Assembly (NCBI GenBank): GCA_902362865.1
Contig: CABIYE010000019.1
Span: forward strand, 1 to 55,195
Length of the DNA stretch: 55,195 nt
DNA from: Clostridiaceae bacterium
Lineage (GTDB): Bacteria; Bacillota; Clostridia; Lachnospirales; Lachnospiraceae
Reading direction: 5' to 3'
This document shows, piece by piece, positions 42,385 to 51,678 of this stretch. Positions within the stretch are counted from its first letter, which is position 1. Each line of letters starts with the position of its first letter. The translations under genes and the position numbers were made by a program. The notes under the pieces were generated by a model, which was not told the origin of the DNA, did no database searches, and worked only from the letters and a program-made list of their open reading frames with translations.

Positions 42385-43791
42385 ATGGGAAGATCAGACG
42401 AAATAGTAGAAGAACTTCGGGAGTATGATTCTGAAAGAGAATGGTTCGAATTTAAAGAAAGCTGGTTTAAAGCAGACGAGTTGGGCGAATATATATCAGC
42501 ATTATCTAACAGCGCGGCTATTGCAGGGAAAAAGTTTGCATACTTTGTCTGGGGAATTAATGATAAAAGCCATGAGATAGTAGGAACCAGCTTTAATTGT
42601 AATCAGGATGTAAATCATGAGCCACTAAAACACTATCTTGCAAGGCAGTTCAGTCCGGATATTAATTTTACATTTGAAGAACTGTTAATAGAAGGGAAAA
42701 GGATTGTTCTTTTAACGATTCCTGCAGCGAAATCTGTCCCCACATCCTATGCAAGAGAAAGGTACATTCGTATAGGATCAAGCAAAGAGAATTTAAGAAA
42801 ATATCCTGAAAAAGAAGCCTTTCTATTTGAAGTACTCAGGCATGGTTTTCCAACAATAGAAAATACTCCGTCAGACTATCAGGAACTTACATTTGAAAAA
42901 CTGCTTATTTATTATGGAGCTAAAGGCTTAAAACTGAATCAGGATACCTTTAAAAAGAACCTGTCTTTCTATACAGAAGACGGGAAATATAATATTTTGG
43001 CACAGTTATTATCTGATAATTCACATATACCAATTCGGGTAGCAATTTTCTCTGGCACGACAAAAGCAGATAATATGTATTCCGTGCGTGAATTTGGCAA
43101 TCAGTGCTTATTGTATTCATTGGATGAGGTGTTGCGCTATGGTGACGTGTTGAATATTATTCAGGCAGATGAAAGGGAACGTGTTGTTGAGAGAAAAGAG
43201 GTGCCATTATTTGAGAATGATGCTTTTCGTGAAGCGGTGATTAATGCCTTCGTCCATAATAAATGGGTCAGTGGGAATGAACCGATGATTACAGTATTTT
43301 CTGATAGGATTGAGATATTATCCCGGGGCTCCCTTGCACCGGAGCAGACGATGGAGGGATTTTTTGCGGGAGAATCTGTACCGGTAAATAAGAAATTGTC
43401 AGAAATATTATTACAGCTTCATATCAGTGAGAAAACAGGAAGAGGCGTGCCTAAAATTACGCAGAGATATGGAAAAGAAGCTTACGAGTTCAGAGAAAAT
43501 TCTATTGTAGTTACAATTCCATTTAATTGGATTAATGTTATGGGTGATAAGGTGGGTGATAAAGGGAGTGATAAAGTGGGCGATAAAAGTACAGAATCGC
43601 TTTTGAATCATACGCAGGCACGTATTTTGGCAGAAATACGGAACAATCCAAATATTACGAAGCAGCATCTTGCTGAGACACTTAAACTCGGGAAAACTAC
43701 AATAGATAAAGGCATAGCAGTTTTAAAGAAATATGGATATATTGAAAGAATAGGTTCTAATAAATCTGGTTATTGGAAGGTTTTAAAATAA
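42385..43791 (+). CDS. AlbA_2/Schlafen-type ATP-binding transcriptional regulator
   Basis: The product has 468 residues and starts at ATG 42385 behind AAAGGCAGGTAAATCAAT (weak site). The N-terminal AlbA_2 domain is seen in EREWFEFKESWF and VWGINDKSHEIVGT (about 18-75) and YIRIGSSKENL. The middle holds a GHKL-like C-terminal RecG-type ATP-binding region (FREAVINAFVHNKW, EILSRGSL, EKTGRGVPKI). A linker VGDK-GSDK-VGDK (about 387-401) leads to a C-terminal winged helix (NITKQHLAETLKLGKTTIDK, GYIERIGSNKSGYWKVL). Linkers of D-K repeats are common in this family. The DNA for the linker repeats the operator 12-mer. It is the first gene of the defence cassette. Confidence 0.85.
   Translation: MGRSDEIVEELREYDSEREWFEFKESWFKADELGEYISALSNSAAIAGKKFAYFVWGINDKSHEIVGTSFNCNQDVNHEPLKHYLARQFSPDINFTFEELLIEGKRIVLLTIPAAKSVPTSYARERYIRIGSSKENLRKYPEKEAFLFEVLRHGFPTIENTPSDYQELTFEKLLIYYGAKGLKLNQDTFKKNLSFYTEDGKYNILAQLLSDNSHIPIRVAIFSGTTKADNMYSVREFGNQCLLYSLDEVLRYGDVLNIIQADERERVVERKEVPLFENDAFREAVINAFVHNKWVSGNEPMITVFSDRIEILSRGSLAPEQTMEGFFAGESVPVNKKLSEILLQLHISEKTGRGVPKITQRYGKEAYEFRENSIVVTIPFNWINVMGDKVGDKGSDKVGDKSTESLLNHTQARILAEIRNNPNITKQHLAETLKLGKTTIDKGIAVLKKYGYIERIGSNKSGYWKVLK
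43540..43587 (+). repeat. Four tandem 12-mers inside the regulator gene, identical to its operator unit
   Basis: ATGGGTGATAAG, GTGGGTGATAAA, GGGAGTGATAAA and GTGGGCGATAAA lie head to tail at 12-bp spacing. The second is identical to the operator unit at 42350-42361 and the complement of the units at 42312-42335. In frame they read (M/V/G)(G/S)DK. Confidence 0.85.
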
Positions 43792-43864
43792 ATTCAGTGG
43801 ATTTTCGTAGAAGGTTATGGAATTTAGTTTCCCTCAGCTATACTTGGGAGAATAGTGTAAGTTG

Positions 43865-43882
43865 GGGTGATAAGGGTATAAT
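43865..43882 (+). promoter_or_regulatory. Operator core beside a -10 box upstream of vsr
   Basis: GGGTGATAA (43865-43873) is the core of the regulator's 12-mer and sits three bases before a perfect TATAAT (43877-43882). The -35 region is weak, as expected for a regulated promoter. Transcription would give a leader of about 115 nt before the GTG at 44004. The rest of the 212-bp gap shows only a short CAGTT/AACTG hairpin. Confidence 0.55.
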
Positions 43883-44003
43883 TGAAAAGTCTCCTATGTT
43901 GAAATAAGATTGATGCCACAAGCAAAACTCAAGAATAGTAGGAGGCGGCAAACTATCAGTTGAACTGGTGATTGCTAACTTTTTAAAATGATTTGGAGTT
44001 GAT

Positions 44004-44450
44004 GTGGTGGATAACCTTACCAAAGAACAAAGACATAAAAATATGCAGAATATTAAGTCCAGTGGAACTCGTATTGAAGTAACATTAAGAAAAGCATTAT
44101 GGGCGAGAGGGTTCCGATATAGAAAGAATTATGCTATGTTGCCAGGAACACCGGATATTGTACTTACTAAATATAAAATAGCGATCTTTTGTGACAGTGA
44201 GTTTTTTCATGGCAAAGACTGGGAAGTTTTAAAACCGCGTTTAGAAGCAGGGAATAATTCTGCATATTGGAAGAAAAAGATATTAAGAAATATGGAGCGG
44301 GATAAGGAGGTAAATAAGACGTTATTTTTTTTAGGATGGACAGTAATCCGTTTTTGGGGAAAAGATATTTTGAAAAATTGCGATGAATGCATTAGAGTAA
44401 TTGAAGAATGCATTTTTGATATAATAATGACGGAAAGCGTTTCGGAATAG
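44004..44450 (+). CDS. vsr: Very short patch repair (Vsr)-type endonuclease
   Basis: GTG 44004 (a second GTG follows at 44007) lies behind TTGGAG; the product has 148 residues. Vsr features: LTKEQRHKNMQNIKSSGTRI at the start, LRKALWARGFRYRKNY, the catalytic Asp in LPGTPDIVL, FFHGKDW for the His, and SAYWKKKILRNMERD. Compared with the E. coli enzyme the zinc-binding cysteine/histidine set is missing (FCDSEFFHG instead of HGCFWH), a variant seen in Firmicutes. Vsr nicks at T:G mismatches made by 5-methylcytosine deamination, which fits the methyltransferase gene in the same cassette. Confidence 0.88.
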   Translation: MVDNLTKEQRHKNMQNIKSSGTRIEVTLRKALWARGFRYRKNYAMLPGTPDIVLTKYKIAIFCDSEFFHGKDWEVLKPRLEAGNNSAYWKKKILRNMERDKEVNKTLFFLGWTVIRFWGKDILKNCDECIRVIEECIFDIIMTESVSE

Positions 44451-44620
44451 AATATTTGATGAATGATGATGTATTTGATTCCTGTTCAATCCGAATTATG
44501 TGATGCTTAAGATGGAAATATAGAATGTATACTAATGTGAAAAATAAACAGATAATATGAGTAGTTGGCAGTGGATACTGATATTTTCTATTTGAAATAC
44601 TACCGAAAGGAACCGTAATT

Positions 44621-46093
44621 ATGGCGCAAAATATTGAATCTATACCAGAAGCCAGACTTCTTTTGATGTCTTTACGTTCGGTTGGATATACTGAGGAAAC
44701 AGCGATTGCTGATATCATAGATAACAGTATTTCAGCAGATGCAACAGCAATACATATAAATTTTTATTGGGATAAGCAGAAAATTATTATTTCAGATAAT
44801 GGTAAAGGTATGGCCAAAGAGTCGCTTATCCGAAATATGCGCATTGGCTCCGCAGATCCGGCAGAGATTCGTAAAGTCAAGGATCTGGGGCGGTTTGGCA
44901 TGGGAATGAAGACGGCAGCATTTTCTCTCGGAAAGCGATTGACAGTAGTCACGAAATCAGACGGTAACTATTCAAATGCCGCATGGGATCTTGACGCAGT
45001 TACAGAAATCGGTTGGAAATTATTGATTCAAGAGGATAATGAATTAGCTGAGTATTACCCGTTGATTAAAGACGAGGGTACCGTCGTTATCATTGAAAAA
45101 CTTGATCGCCTGATCGATAGTACTAATCTCTCAAAGTCAAAGAACAGATTTTATAGAATGATAGACAGGACAGAGAAGCACATCAGCCTTACATTTCATC
45201 GTTTTATAGAAGAAGAGGGGATTTCTCTTTATTTGCAGGGAAAACCCATTGTGGCATGGAATCCGTTTATTCTTGAGAACAGAGCTACGGAAGAGAAGCC
45301 GGAAGAATACTGTTATTCTGAAGATGGAAACCACCTAGTTGTTATTCAGCCATACATCCTTCCTCACAAAACAAAATTTGCATTAAAAGAGGATTATGAC
45401 AAAGCTGGAGGTTTTAAAGGCTGGAATTTTCACCAAGGTTTTTATGTTTACAGAAATAAGCGACTTATTGTATATGGGACATGGTTTGATTATGTCAAAA
45501 AGGAACCTGCATATAATCTTGCAAGGATTAAGCTAGACATCACTTCAGACAGTGATGAACTCTGGAGCATAGATATTAAGAAATCAACCGCATCACTTCC
45601 GTTGTTTGTGAAGGATACTATTGAACATATCATTGATGTAACGGTTGAGAATTCTGCAAGAGTTTATAATTCACGTGGAACATATTCAAGGAACAGCACT
45701 GTGCCCAATTTGAGTTATGTATGGGAACAGCGCAAAGTAAATGGAAGATATACATTTCATATTAACAAGAAGCATACATTGCTGACCAAGGTAAAAGAAC
45801 AACTGGATGATCACGGGAAAGAGGCTCTAGCAGCATACCTTGCCCTTATAGAAAATTTTGCACCATTTATGGTGTCCGGAGTGACAGCAACTCTCCAGGG
45901 AGCAGCTAGTACTCATAAAACGGATATATCTTCCATAGAGTATCGTACTGAAGTTAGTGAATTGAAACGGTATATGGCCTTATTTAAGAAACAAGGATTT
46001 ACAAACGAGGAAATCAGGACTACTTTTTTGGAAATGTCTAACTACAGGCATTTGAAACAGATAATCCTGCAGATGACGGAGGAAGAATCATGA
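44621..46093 (+). CDS. MORC/MutL-like GHKL ATPase of a restriction-like system
   Basis: The product has 490 residues and starts at ATG 44621 behind CGAAAGGAACCGTAA. GHKL boxes: N box TAIADIIDNSISA (about 28-40), G1 ISDNGKGM (about 57-64), G2 LGRFGMGMKTA (about 89-99). An S5-like region follows (about 200-350), then a helical C-terminus. It is closest in layout to prokaryotic MORC/MutL-type ATPases found beside Z1, DUF4420, AIPR and Dcm genes. Such ATPases close like a clamp on DNA when ATP binds. It overlaps the Z1 gene start by ATGA. The 170-bp leader after vsr contains a possible TATACT box at 44528. Confidence 0.85.
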   Translation: MAQNIESIPEARLLLMSLRSVGYTEETAIADIIDNSISADATAIHINFYWDKQKIIISDNGKGMAKESLIRNMRIGSADPAEIRKVKDLGRFGMGMKTAAFSLGKRLTVVTKSDGNYSNAAWDLDAVTEIGWKLLIQEDNELAEYYPLIKDEGTVVIIEKLDRLIDSTNLSKSKNRFYRMIDRTEKHISLTFHRFIEEEGISLYLQGKPIVAWNPFILENRATEEKPEEYCYSEDGNHLVVIQPYILPHKTKFALKEDYDKAGGFKGWNFHQGFYVYRNKRLIVYGTWFDYVKKEPAYNLARIKLDITSDSDELWSIDIKKSTASLPLFVKDTIEHIIDVTVENSARVYNSRGTYSRNSTVPNLSYVWEQRKVNGRYTFHINKKHTLLTKVKEQLDDHGKEALAAYLALIENFAPFMVSGVTATLQGAASTHKTDISSIEYRTEVSELKRYMALFKKQGFTNEEIRTTFLEMSNYRHLKQIILQMTEEES

Positions 46094-47442
46094 TTCGAAT
46101 ACCAAATGGATTGAGTAAATCAGAAACAGATTTATATAAATATCTATTTACAAAATGTGATGAATTGATTAGAGAGGGATTGACCATTCAGGAAGCGATA
46201 CAAAGCGTGGTAACTAAGTTTGCCCCGTTTGTTACAGACGAGGTGACTCTTAGGCTGTTCCTTCAGTCAGAAATTACTGTGTTTTCAGATCCAACGATTG
46301 CAATTACAACAGAAGAGGTCAGGCAAGACAGATGGTGGGATGAACAGAAAGCGAATCCTTCTTTATCAGCAGAATATTGGAACAGATATTATGACTATAT
46401 GCGCCTTAAGCCATCATGGAGCATACGCGCAATAAATGATATAGATTATTCTACGGATAAAGTGATGAACGCTTTGTCTAATCCACATTCTTTGAATGAA
46501 AAAGAACGCATGGGATTGGTGTTTGGATATGTACAATCCGGAAAAACAGCACATTATATTGGACTGATTAACAAGGCATATGATGCCGGATACAAGATCA
46601 TTATTGTTTTGTCCGGTATCCATAATAGCTTGAGGAGCCAGACGCAGGCACGAATAGATGAGGAAGTGCTTGGATATGAAACAAGCATAGAGTACTTGCA
46701 ACATAGCGAGATGGAGAAAAATCGTATAGGTGTTGGTGTTGGCAGGCAAAACGAAATATTGGGGACCATGCTTCAGTCGATCACTACTCGTGACGAGAAG
46801 GGAGATGTAACCAAGAATACAATTGGTGTAAATGTAAATCCGCCATTTGTGATTGTTACAAAGAAAATAGCTACCGTTCTTAGGAATGTTATCAAATATT
46901 TTGAAAAAAGCCCGATAGCAGATTCGGAAAATGGGAAAAAATTCATTCCATCTGATTATCCTGCATTGATTATTGATGATGAGGCGGATCAGGCCTCCAT
47001 AAACACAAAAGAAACTAGGGATAAAGATGGGAACTATTTAGATGAATACAATCCCTCTACAATTAATGGACTTATAAGAAAGCTGTTTATGCTTTTTAAG
47101 TGCAGATCATATGTAGGATATACAGCAACGCCATATGCAAATATTTTTATTGATTCCAAAACTCCGGATAATCCGTTTGGTAGCGATATATTTCCAAGAG
47201 ATTTCATTTTCAAGGCTCCAAGATCAAGCATGTATGTTGGAGCACGGGAGTTTTTCGGCTTGAATGGAGATGAAACAACTCCAGTTATGCCTTTATACAG
47301 GAAAATAGAGAATGGTTCGAGCTATCTTGGAAAAGGAACCAAATCAGATGATTCGGTTGGTCCGATACCGGAAGATATGAAAAAAGCTGTCAGATATTTT
47401 GTGGTTTCAACAGCTTTAAGAAATTGTCGGGGGGCAGGTTAG
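46090..47442 (+). CDS. Z1-containing NTPase, N-terminal part (frame broken in a G run)
   Basis: ATG 46090 overlaps the MORC stop. The frame gives 450 residues and ends TAG 47440-47442 right after a run of six G. Before that it has Walker A GLVFGYVQSGKTAHYIGLI (about 143-161), the DEAD-like box PALIIDDEADQASI (about 296) and SYVGYTATPYANIF, the superfamily-2-like helicase core that precedes the Z1 domain. Removing one G lets the reading continue as CRGQVSKPNTMLIHVIRFV into the next ORF, restoring an ordinary Z1 protein of about 935 residues. As written, the product lacks the Z1 domain. It may be frameshifted, phase-variable or erroneous. Confidence 0.85.
   Translation: MIRIPNGLSKSETDLYKYLFTKCDELIREGLTIQEAIQSVVTKFAPFVTDEVTLRLFLQSEITVFSDPTIAITTEEVRQDRWWDEQKANPSLSAEYWNRYYDYMRLKPSWSIRAINDIDYSTDKVMNALSNPHSLNEKERMGLVFGYVQSGKTAHYIGLINKAYDAGYKIIIVLSGIHNSLRSQTQARIDEEVLGYETSIEYLQHSEMEKNRIGVGVGRQNEILGTMLQSITTRDEKGDVTKNTIGVNVNPPFVIVTKKIATVLRNVIKYFEKSPIADSENGKKFIPSDYPALIIDDEADQASINTKETRDKDGNYLDEYNPSTINGLIRKLFMLFKCRSYVGYTATPYANIFIDSKTPDNPFGSDIFPRDFIFKAPRSSMYVGAREFFGLNGDETTPVMPLYRKIENGSSYLGKGTKSDDSVGPIPEDMKKAVRYFVVSTALRNCRGAG
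47429..47434 (+). other. Six-G run causing a +1 frameshift in the Z1 gene
   Basis: The context is TGTC-GGGGGG-CAGGTTAG. Five G would give codons R-G-Q-V-S and continue the frame; six give R-G-A-G-stop. It is the only break found in the operon. Confidence 0.9.
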
Positions 47443-47455
47443 TAAACCTAATACT

Positions 47456-48901
47456 ATGCTGATTCATGTTATCCGTTTTGTAAGTCAGCAGAATCAACTG
47501 AAGAAGAAAGTCAAAGAATATTATGAAGATCTTGAGAACCAAATACGTTATGGGGATTTTGAGACAAAGGAAGAATTGAGAGGTATCTGGGAAAATGATT
47601 ATATTCTAACAACAAAAAAGATGAAACAGTATTTCCCGAGATATATGGATGGGTGCAATGGCATTTCATGGAACGAGATATGGGCTGAAATTGTTAGGAT
47701 TGCAACTAAAAAAGAGATTACCATATACAGTGTAAACGGAAAGAGCAAGGATTCGCTTATATATAAGGATCATGAAGGAAGGACCTTTAATGTCATTGTT
47801 ATTGGTGGAGATAAATTGTCCAGAGGATTGACACTTGAAGGGCTTACCATTAGTTATTTTACAAGAGGATCTAACACTTATGATACCTTGATGCAAATGG
47901 GACGTTGGTTTGGTTTTCGGCCGGGATATTTGGATGCATGTAGGCTCTTTACAACAAGTGATCTTTATGGTGCATTCTCGCATATTTCCATGGCAACAGA
48001 GGATTTGGCAGAACAGTTTGAATATATGGATGAAGTGGACCAAACTCCTAAAGATTTCGGACTAAGGGTTGCGACACACCCGACTTTACTTATCACAAGC
48101 CGTAATAAACTAAGAAGTGGGTTAGAGACAAACCGCGATTTCAGTTGTAAATTAAGCCAGACTAGAGTGTTTGATATTGATGGAGAAACCTTCGATCATA
48201 ACTTTAAGGCTGTTGAAGTGCTACTCAAGTCTATCGGGAAGCATGTTACAGAAGAGCAATATAGGGATGAATTTCAAAAAGATAAACCAGGAAACCACTA
48301 CTTCTGGAGAAAGGTCTCTGGACAATTAGTTGCATCATTCTTTGAAAATTATGAGACTTCTGCAACCGCTTCTAGGGCCAATAGTAAATATATGGCGGAT
48401 TATGTCCGGGAGATGAACAGGATAGGGGGGTTAACAGATTGGACAGTATGTCTGATTAATATCCGGCGGAAGGACAGAAATGATTTTCAGATTGCAGGGT
48501 TGTCTGTTGGAGCCGGTATATACAGAGAAGAAGGTAGAGGGGTGGACTCTGGTGCGGGTAACACGGTATCTATTCATACAATGACATCTGCTGGACATGA
48601 ATACTATGACTACACAGAATCATCGGATAGGAAACGTGAAGAACTTAAAAGGAAATTTGAACTTGAGGGAAAAAGAGGAATAAGTGAGAGGGTTAGGAGT
48701 GCTACCAGAGAGTTCAGCAAAGGGCTACTGTTGCTCTACCCAATTGCTGATGCAGGGAAACTTCGTGAATCTATGGACGGGCACAAAACACCGTTTGGTT
48801 TTGCTGTAGTATTCCCAGATAGGCATGGAAAAGGAGATTTGAAATCATACCGCTTAAATGATATTGCAGTGGAGAAAGATAACGATGAACTATACAACTG
48901 A
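47456..48901 (+). CDS. Z1 domain protein, C-terminal part
   Basis: This frame continues the Z1 gene after the G run; the first ATG is 47456, without a ribosome site, so separate translation is unlikely. The 481 residues include the Z1 domain core NVIVIGGDKLSRGLTLEGLT (about 118-137) and YDTLMQMGRWFGFRPGYLD, the conserved region that resembles helicase motifs V and VI, followed by the long C-terminal part. Z1 proteins accompany MORC ATPases and methyltransferases in predicted restriction systems. The end overlaps the next gene by 17 bp. Confidence 0.85.
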   Translation: MLIHVIRFVSQQNQLKKKVKEYYEDLENQIRYGDFETKEELRGIWENDYILTTKKMKQYFPRYMDGCNGISWNEIWAEIVRIATKKEITIYSVNGKSKDSLIYKDHEGRTFNVIVIGGDKLSRGLTLEGLTISYFTRGSNTYDTLMQMGRWFGFRPGYLDACRLFTTSDLYGAFSHISMATEDLAEQFEYMDEVDQTPKDFGLRVATHPTLLITSRNKLRSGLETNRDFSCKLSQTRVFDIDGETFDHNFKAVEVLLKSIGKHVTEEQYRDEFQKDKPGNHYFWRKVSGQLVASFFENYETSATASRANSKYMADYVREMNRIGGLTDWTVCLINIRRKDRNDFQIAGLSVGAGIYREEGRGVDSGAGNTVSIHTMTSAGHEYYDYTESSDRKREELKRKFELEGKRGISERVRSATREFSKGLLLLYPIADAGKLRESMDGHKTPFGFAVVFPDRHGKGDLKSYRLNDIAVEKDNDELYN

Positions 48902-49907
48902 AATGTACACATTTATTAAAAATGATATCCAGAACAGAGATAATTATCCCGGCCGTAATGCCAGCCGCATGTTGGAATATGTCAATGGGATTATTATGGT
49001 CTTTTCTATTGAAATTGTTTCGCTGAGAAGAGAGGCTTATATTTCACTTGCTGATTTTCCAGAAGGAATTCAATTCCCTAAGTGGCGAGGCATTTCAATA
49101 GATATAGCTCAGCTTCCGGTATATGGGAGTGACAGATATTATGTAAGATTCGTTCAACTCCCGGAAAGTGAAGATTATATTTTTGAAATTGTTGTAGAGG
49201 ATTTAAGGCAGGCTGTCGCAAGACTCCAGAGTTCGGAAAACGGTATAAATACAATAATTGACATATTAACAAAATGGAAGCGGTTCTTTCAGTCGGAGAA
49301 AGGTCTTGTGATGACAGACGAATTGCAGGAAGGCTTATATGGAGAACTGATATTTCTTGAAAAATTGTTAACATCGATAGGAACATCATCTGTAGCTAAC
49401 TGGGTAGGAGGAGTAAAAGAAACGCATGACTTTTACTTTGGCAGTAATGCAGTGGAAGTCAAGACCACTTCCAGAAAAGAGCCTTATAGTGTACAGATTA
49501 GCAGTGAATATCAGCTGGATGTCAAAGATGTAGCTGACAGATTATTTCTTTATGCAGTTGCATTGAGAAAAAGCAAACAGTCTGGTGAACGATTGCCGGA
49601 GATTGTCTCAAGAATACGCGATAGACTGATTGGAGATTCTTCCATGAAGATGAGATTTGATGATATGCTCTTACAGTATGGATACATAGATGGCATAGAA
49701 GAACTATATGTTACAGGATTTCATATCAGAGACACATATGTATATGAGGTAAAAGGCGAATTTCCCCAAATTATTAGAACTATGCTTCGGCCGGGTGTGT
49801 CTAAAGTGACCTATGAATTGTCCCTGTCTCAGTGCACTCCTTATATTTGTTCTGATGAGCAGTTAATTCGAGTGTTAAGGGGAGGTGGAGTGTATGATCA
49901 GCAATAG
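48885..49907 (+). CDS. DUF4420 PD-(D/E)XK motif protein
   Basis: Start ATG 48885 follows GTGGAGAAAGATAACG inside the end of the Z1 gene. The product has 340 residues. Nuclease-like elements: the helix GLYGELIFLEKLL (about 143-155), then THDFYFGSNAVEVKTTSR with Asp, and the E-x-K pair in AVEVK (about 187-191), followed by QISSEYQLD. These match the PD-(D/E)XK core of DUF4420. It is the best candidate for the DNA-cutting subunit of the system. The start of the AIPR gene overlaps its end by 14 bp. Confidence 0.85.
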   Translation: MNYTTEMYTFIKNDIQNRDNYPGRNASRMLEYVNGIIMVFSIEIVSLRREAYISLADFPEGIQFPKWRGISIDIAQLPVYGSDRYYVRFVQLPESEDYIFEIVVEDLRQAVARLQSSENGINTIIDILTKWKRFFQSEKGLVMTDELQEGLYGELIFLEKLLTSIGTSSVANWVGGVKETHDFYFGSNAVEVKTTSRKEPYSVQISSEYQLDVKDVADRLFLYAVALRKSKQSGERLPEIVSRIRDRLIGDSSMKMRFDDMLLQYGYIDGIEELYVTGFHIRDTYVYEVKGEFPQIIRTMLRPGVSKVTYELSLSQCTPYICSDEQLIRVLRGGGVYDQQ

Positions 49908-51678
49908 GATTTTAGAATTTTACACAGAAATGAGAGAAGAGATTATGACCGGGGTAAAAAACCGGGAATATGAATCAACCAACGCTGCTTTCAAGAATGT
50001 GTTTACTTCATATCTAACGGAAACGGGTGATACATCTATTGCTGACTGTGTTTTTCTTGACTTTAAGAAAGATGCAGACAAAATGCGGCTGGATGGCTAT
50101 GCCTACAGTGAGTATTTTCATTCCCTGACTCTGCTTATCAGTGTATATGAAGCTAAAGATAATCCTGGGAAGCTGTGGAAAACGGAAATTGATAAACAGC
50201 TGAAGAAAGCTTTAAAATTCTATAGATATTGTAGCACAGATTATTTCAAGGATATGGAAGAGTCTGGCGAAGGGTTTCAAGCATTTGAATTTATAGATGT
50301 ACATAAAAAAGATATTGAATCTGTAACAATCGTTCTTATCACAAATAATGAGGCAGTACCATTTGTTCCTGCTGATACAAAGATTGGAAAGGTAACAATC
50401 AAATATGATGTGTGGGACATTGAAAGACTCTACAATGCAGTGTTTACCGGTGAGAATGTATCAAAACAATTAGTTGTGCGGTTGAAGAAGAAATACAAAG
50501 CGCCGTTGACTCTTATTCGTGTTCCCGCAGTCAATGATACATATGATTGTTATGTTGGGGTTATTTCAGGAGAAGTGCTTGCCAGAATTTATAAAGACGA
50601 AGGTCAGGAGCTGATTCAGAAGAATGTAAGGTCATTTCTGCAGGCAACAGGAAAGGTAAATAAGGGTATCAAAAACTCACTTGCTACTGAGCCGGAAATG
50701 TTCGTGGCATATAACAATGGAATCTCCACAATTGCGGACAGTATTGTTGTAGATGAGTCTTCACACGGAGATGTAGTAATTATTAATGAAATAACAGGCT
50801 GGCAGATTGTTAATGGAGGCCAGACAACAGCGTCAATATATAATGCTCTTCAAAGCAAATTGAATCTTGGAAATGTTTTTGTGCAGATAAAGCTTACTGT
50901 CATAAAAGAGCATGACCAGGATGATGAGATTATCCACAATATATCTCAATATGCAAACAGCCAGAATAAAATTAATATGTCTGACTTTAATGCAAATGAT
51001 CCTTATCATGTCAGAATGGAACAGATATCACGTGCCACATTCATTCCAGTTGAGAGAGGTAAAGGAACTGACCAATGGTTTTATGAGCGTGCGCGAGGAC
51101 AATATTTGGTTGAGTTGGGCAGGCAACCAACTCCAGCGACAAAGAAACAGTTTAAGGCTAGGTGTCCCAAAAACCGTTGCTTGTCAAAAACAGTTGCAGC
51201 AAAATGTATGATGGTGTGGATGGGGCATCCGGACATTGTAAGTAAGGGTCTTGAAACAAACTTTGTGTACTTTTCAGAGAAAATTCAAAATGGAGAAGTG
51301 CCAAAACCTTCTGTACAGGCATATACAGAAATGATTGCGCAGGTAATTTTGTTTAATACAGTAGATAAAATTATTGCCAATGCCAAATATGGCGGATTTA
51401 AAGCACAACAGGATTATTACACGGTAGCACTGATTGGCAGATACTACCGTGAGCATGTTAATCTGCAGGAAATATGGAAATCACAAGCACTTTCAGACGA
51501 ATTAATAGCAATAATTCCGGAAGTAGCTGATTTTGTGTGGCGGCATTTTCAGAATCCAACTGTCCCAGGAGTAAATACAGGGCAATGGTGCAAGAAGGAA
51601 GAATGCTGGGAACTTCTGCAAAGCCGCTTTGAAAGCAGTAAGTTATATGAGAGGAATAAAAATGTACAAGATAATTGA
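49894..51678 (+). CDS. AIPR family (abortive phage resistance) protein
   Basis: Start ATG 49894 follows GGGGAGGTGGAGTGT. The product has 594 residues. Hallmarks of the AIPR family are EMFVAYNNGISTIADSI (about 268-284) and the conserved WQIVNGGQTTASIYNALQ (about 305-322), then SQYANSQNKINMSDFNAND. AIPR proteins are named for a lactococcal abortive infection locus and recur beside Z1/MORC/Dcm genes. Biochemical activity is unknown to me; the N-terminal part may hold a nuclease-like fold (LDFKKDADKMRLDGYAYSEY), which is inference. It overlaps the methyltransferase gene by 17 bp. Confidence 0.85.
   Translation: MISNRILEFYTEMREEIMTGVKNREYESTNAAFKNVFTSYLTETGDTSIADCVFLDFKKDADKMRLDGYAYSEYFHSLTLLISVYEAKDNPGKLWKTEIDKQLKKALKFYRYCSTDYFKDMEESGEGFQAFEFIDVHKKDIESVTIVLITNNEAVPFVPADTKIGKVTIKYDVWDIERLYNAVFTGENVSKQLVVRLKKKYKAPLTLIRVPAVNDTYDCYVGVISGEVLARIYKDEGQELIQKNVRSFLQATGKVNKGIKNSLATEPEMFVAYNNGISTIADSIVVDESSHGDVVIINEITGWQIVNGGQTTASIYNALQSKLNLGNVFVQIKLTVIKEHDQDDEIIHNISQYANSQNKINMSDFNANDPYHVRMEQISRATFIPVERGKGTDQWFYERARGQYLVELGRQPTPATKKQFKARCPKNRCLSKTVAAKCMMVWMGHPDIVSKGLETNFVYFSEKIQNGEVPKPSVQAYTEMIAQVILFNTVDKIIANAKYGGFKAQQDYYTVALIGRYYREHVNLQEIWKSQALSDELIAIIPEVADFVWRHFQNPTVPGVNTGQWCKKEECWELLQSRFESSKLYERNKNVQDN

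Noticed and set aside
43540..43587. Tandem 12-mers as a simple coding repeat only
   Set aside because: The identical 12-mers in the non-coding promoter, in both orientations, show that the DNA sequence itself matters.
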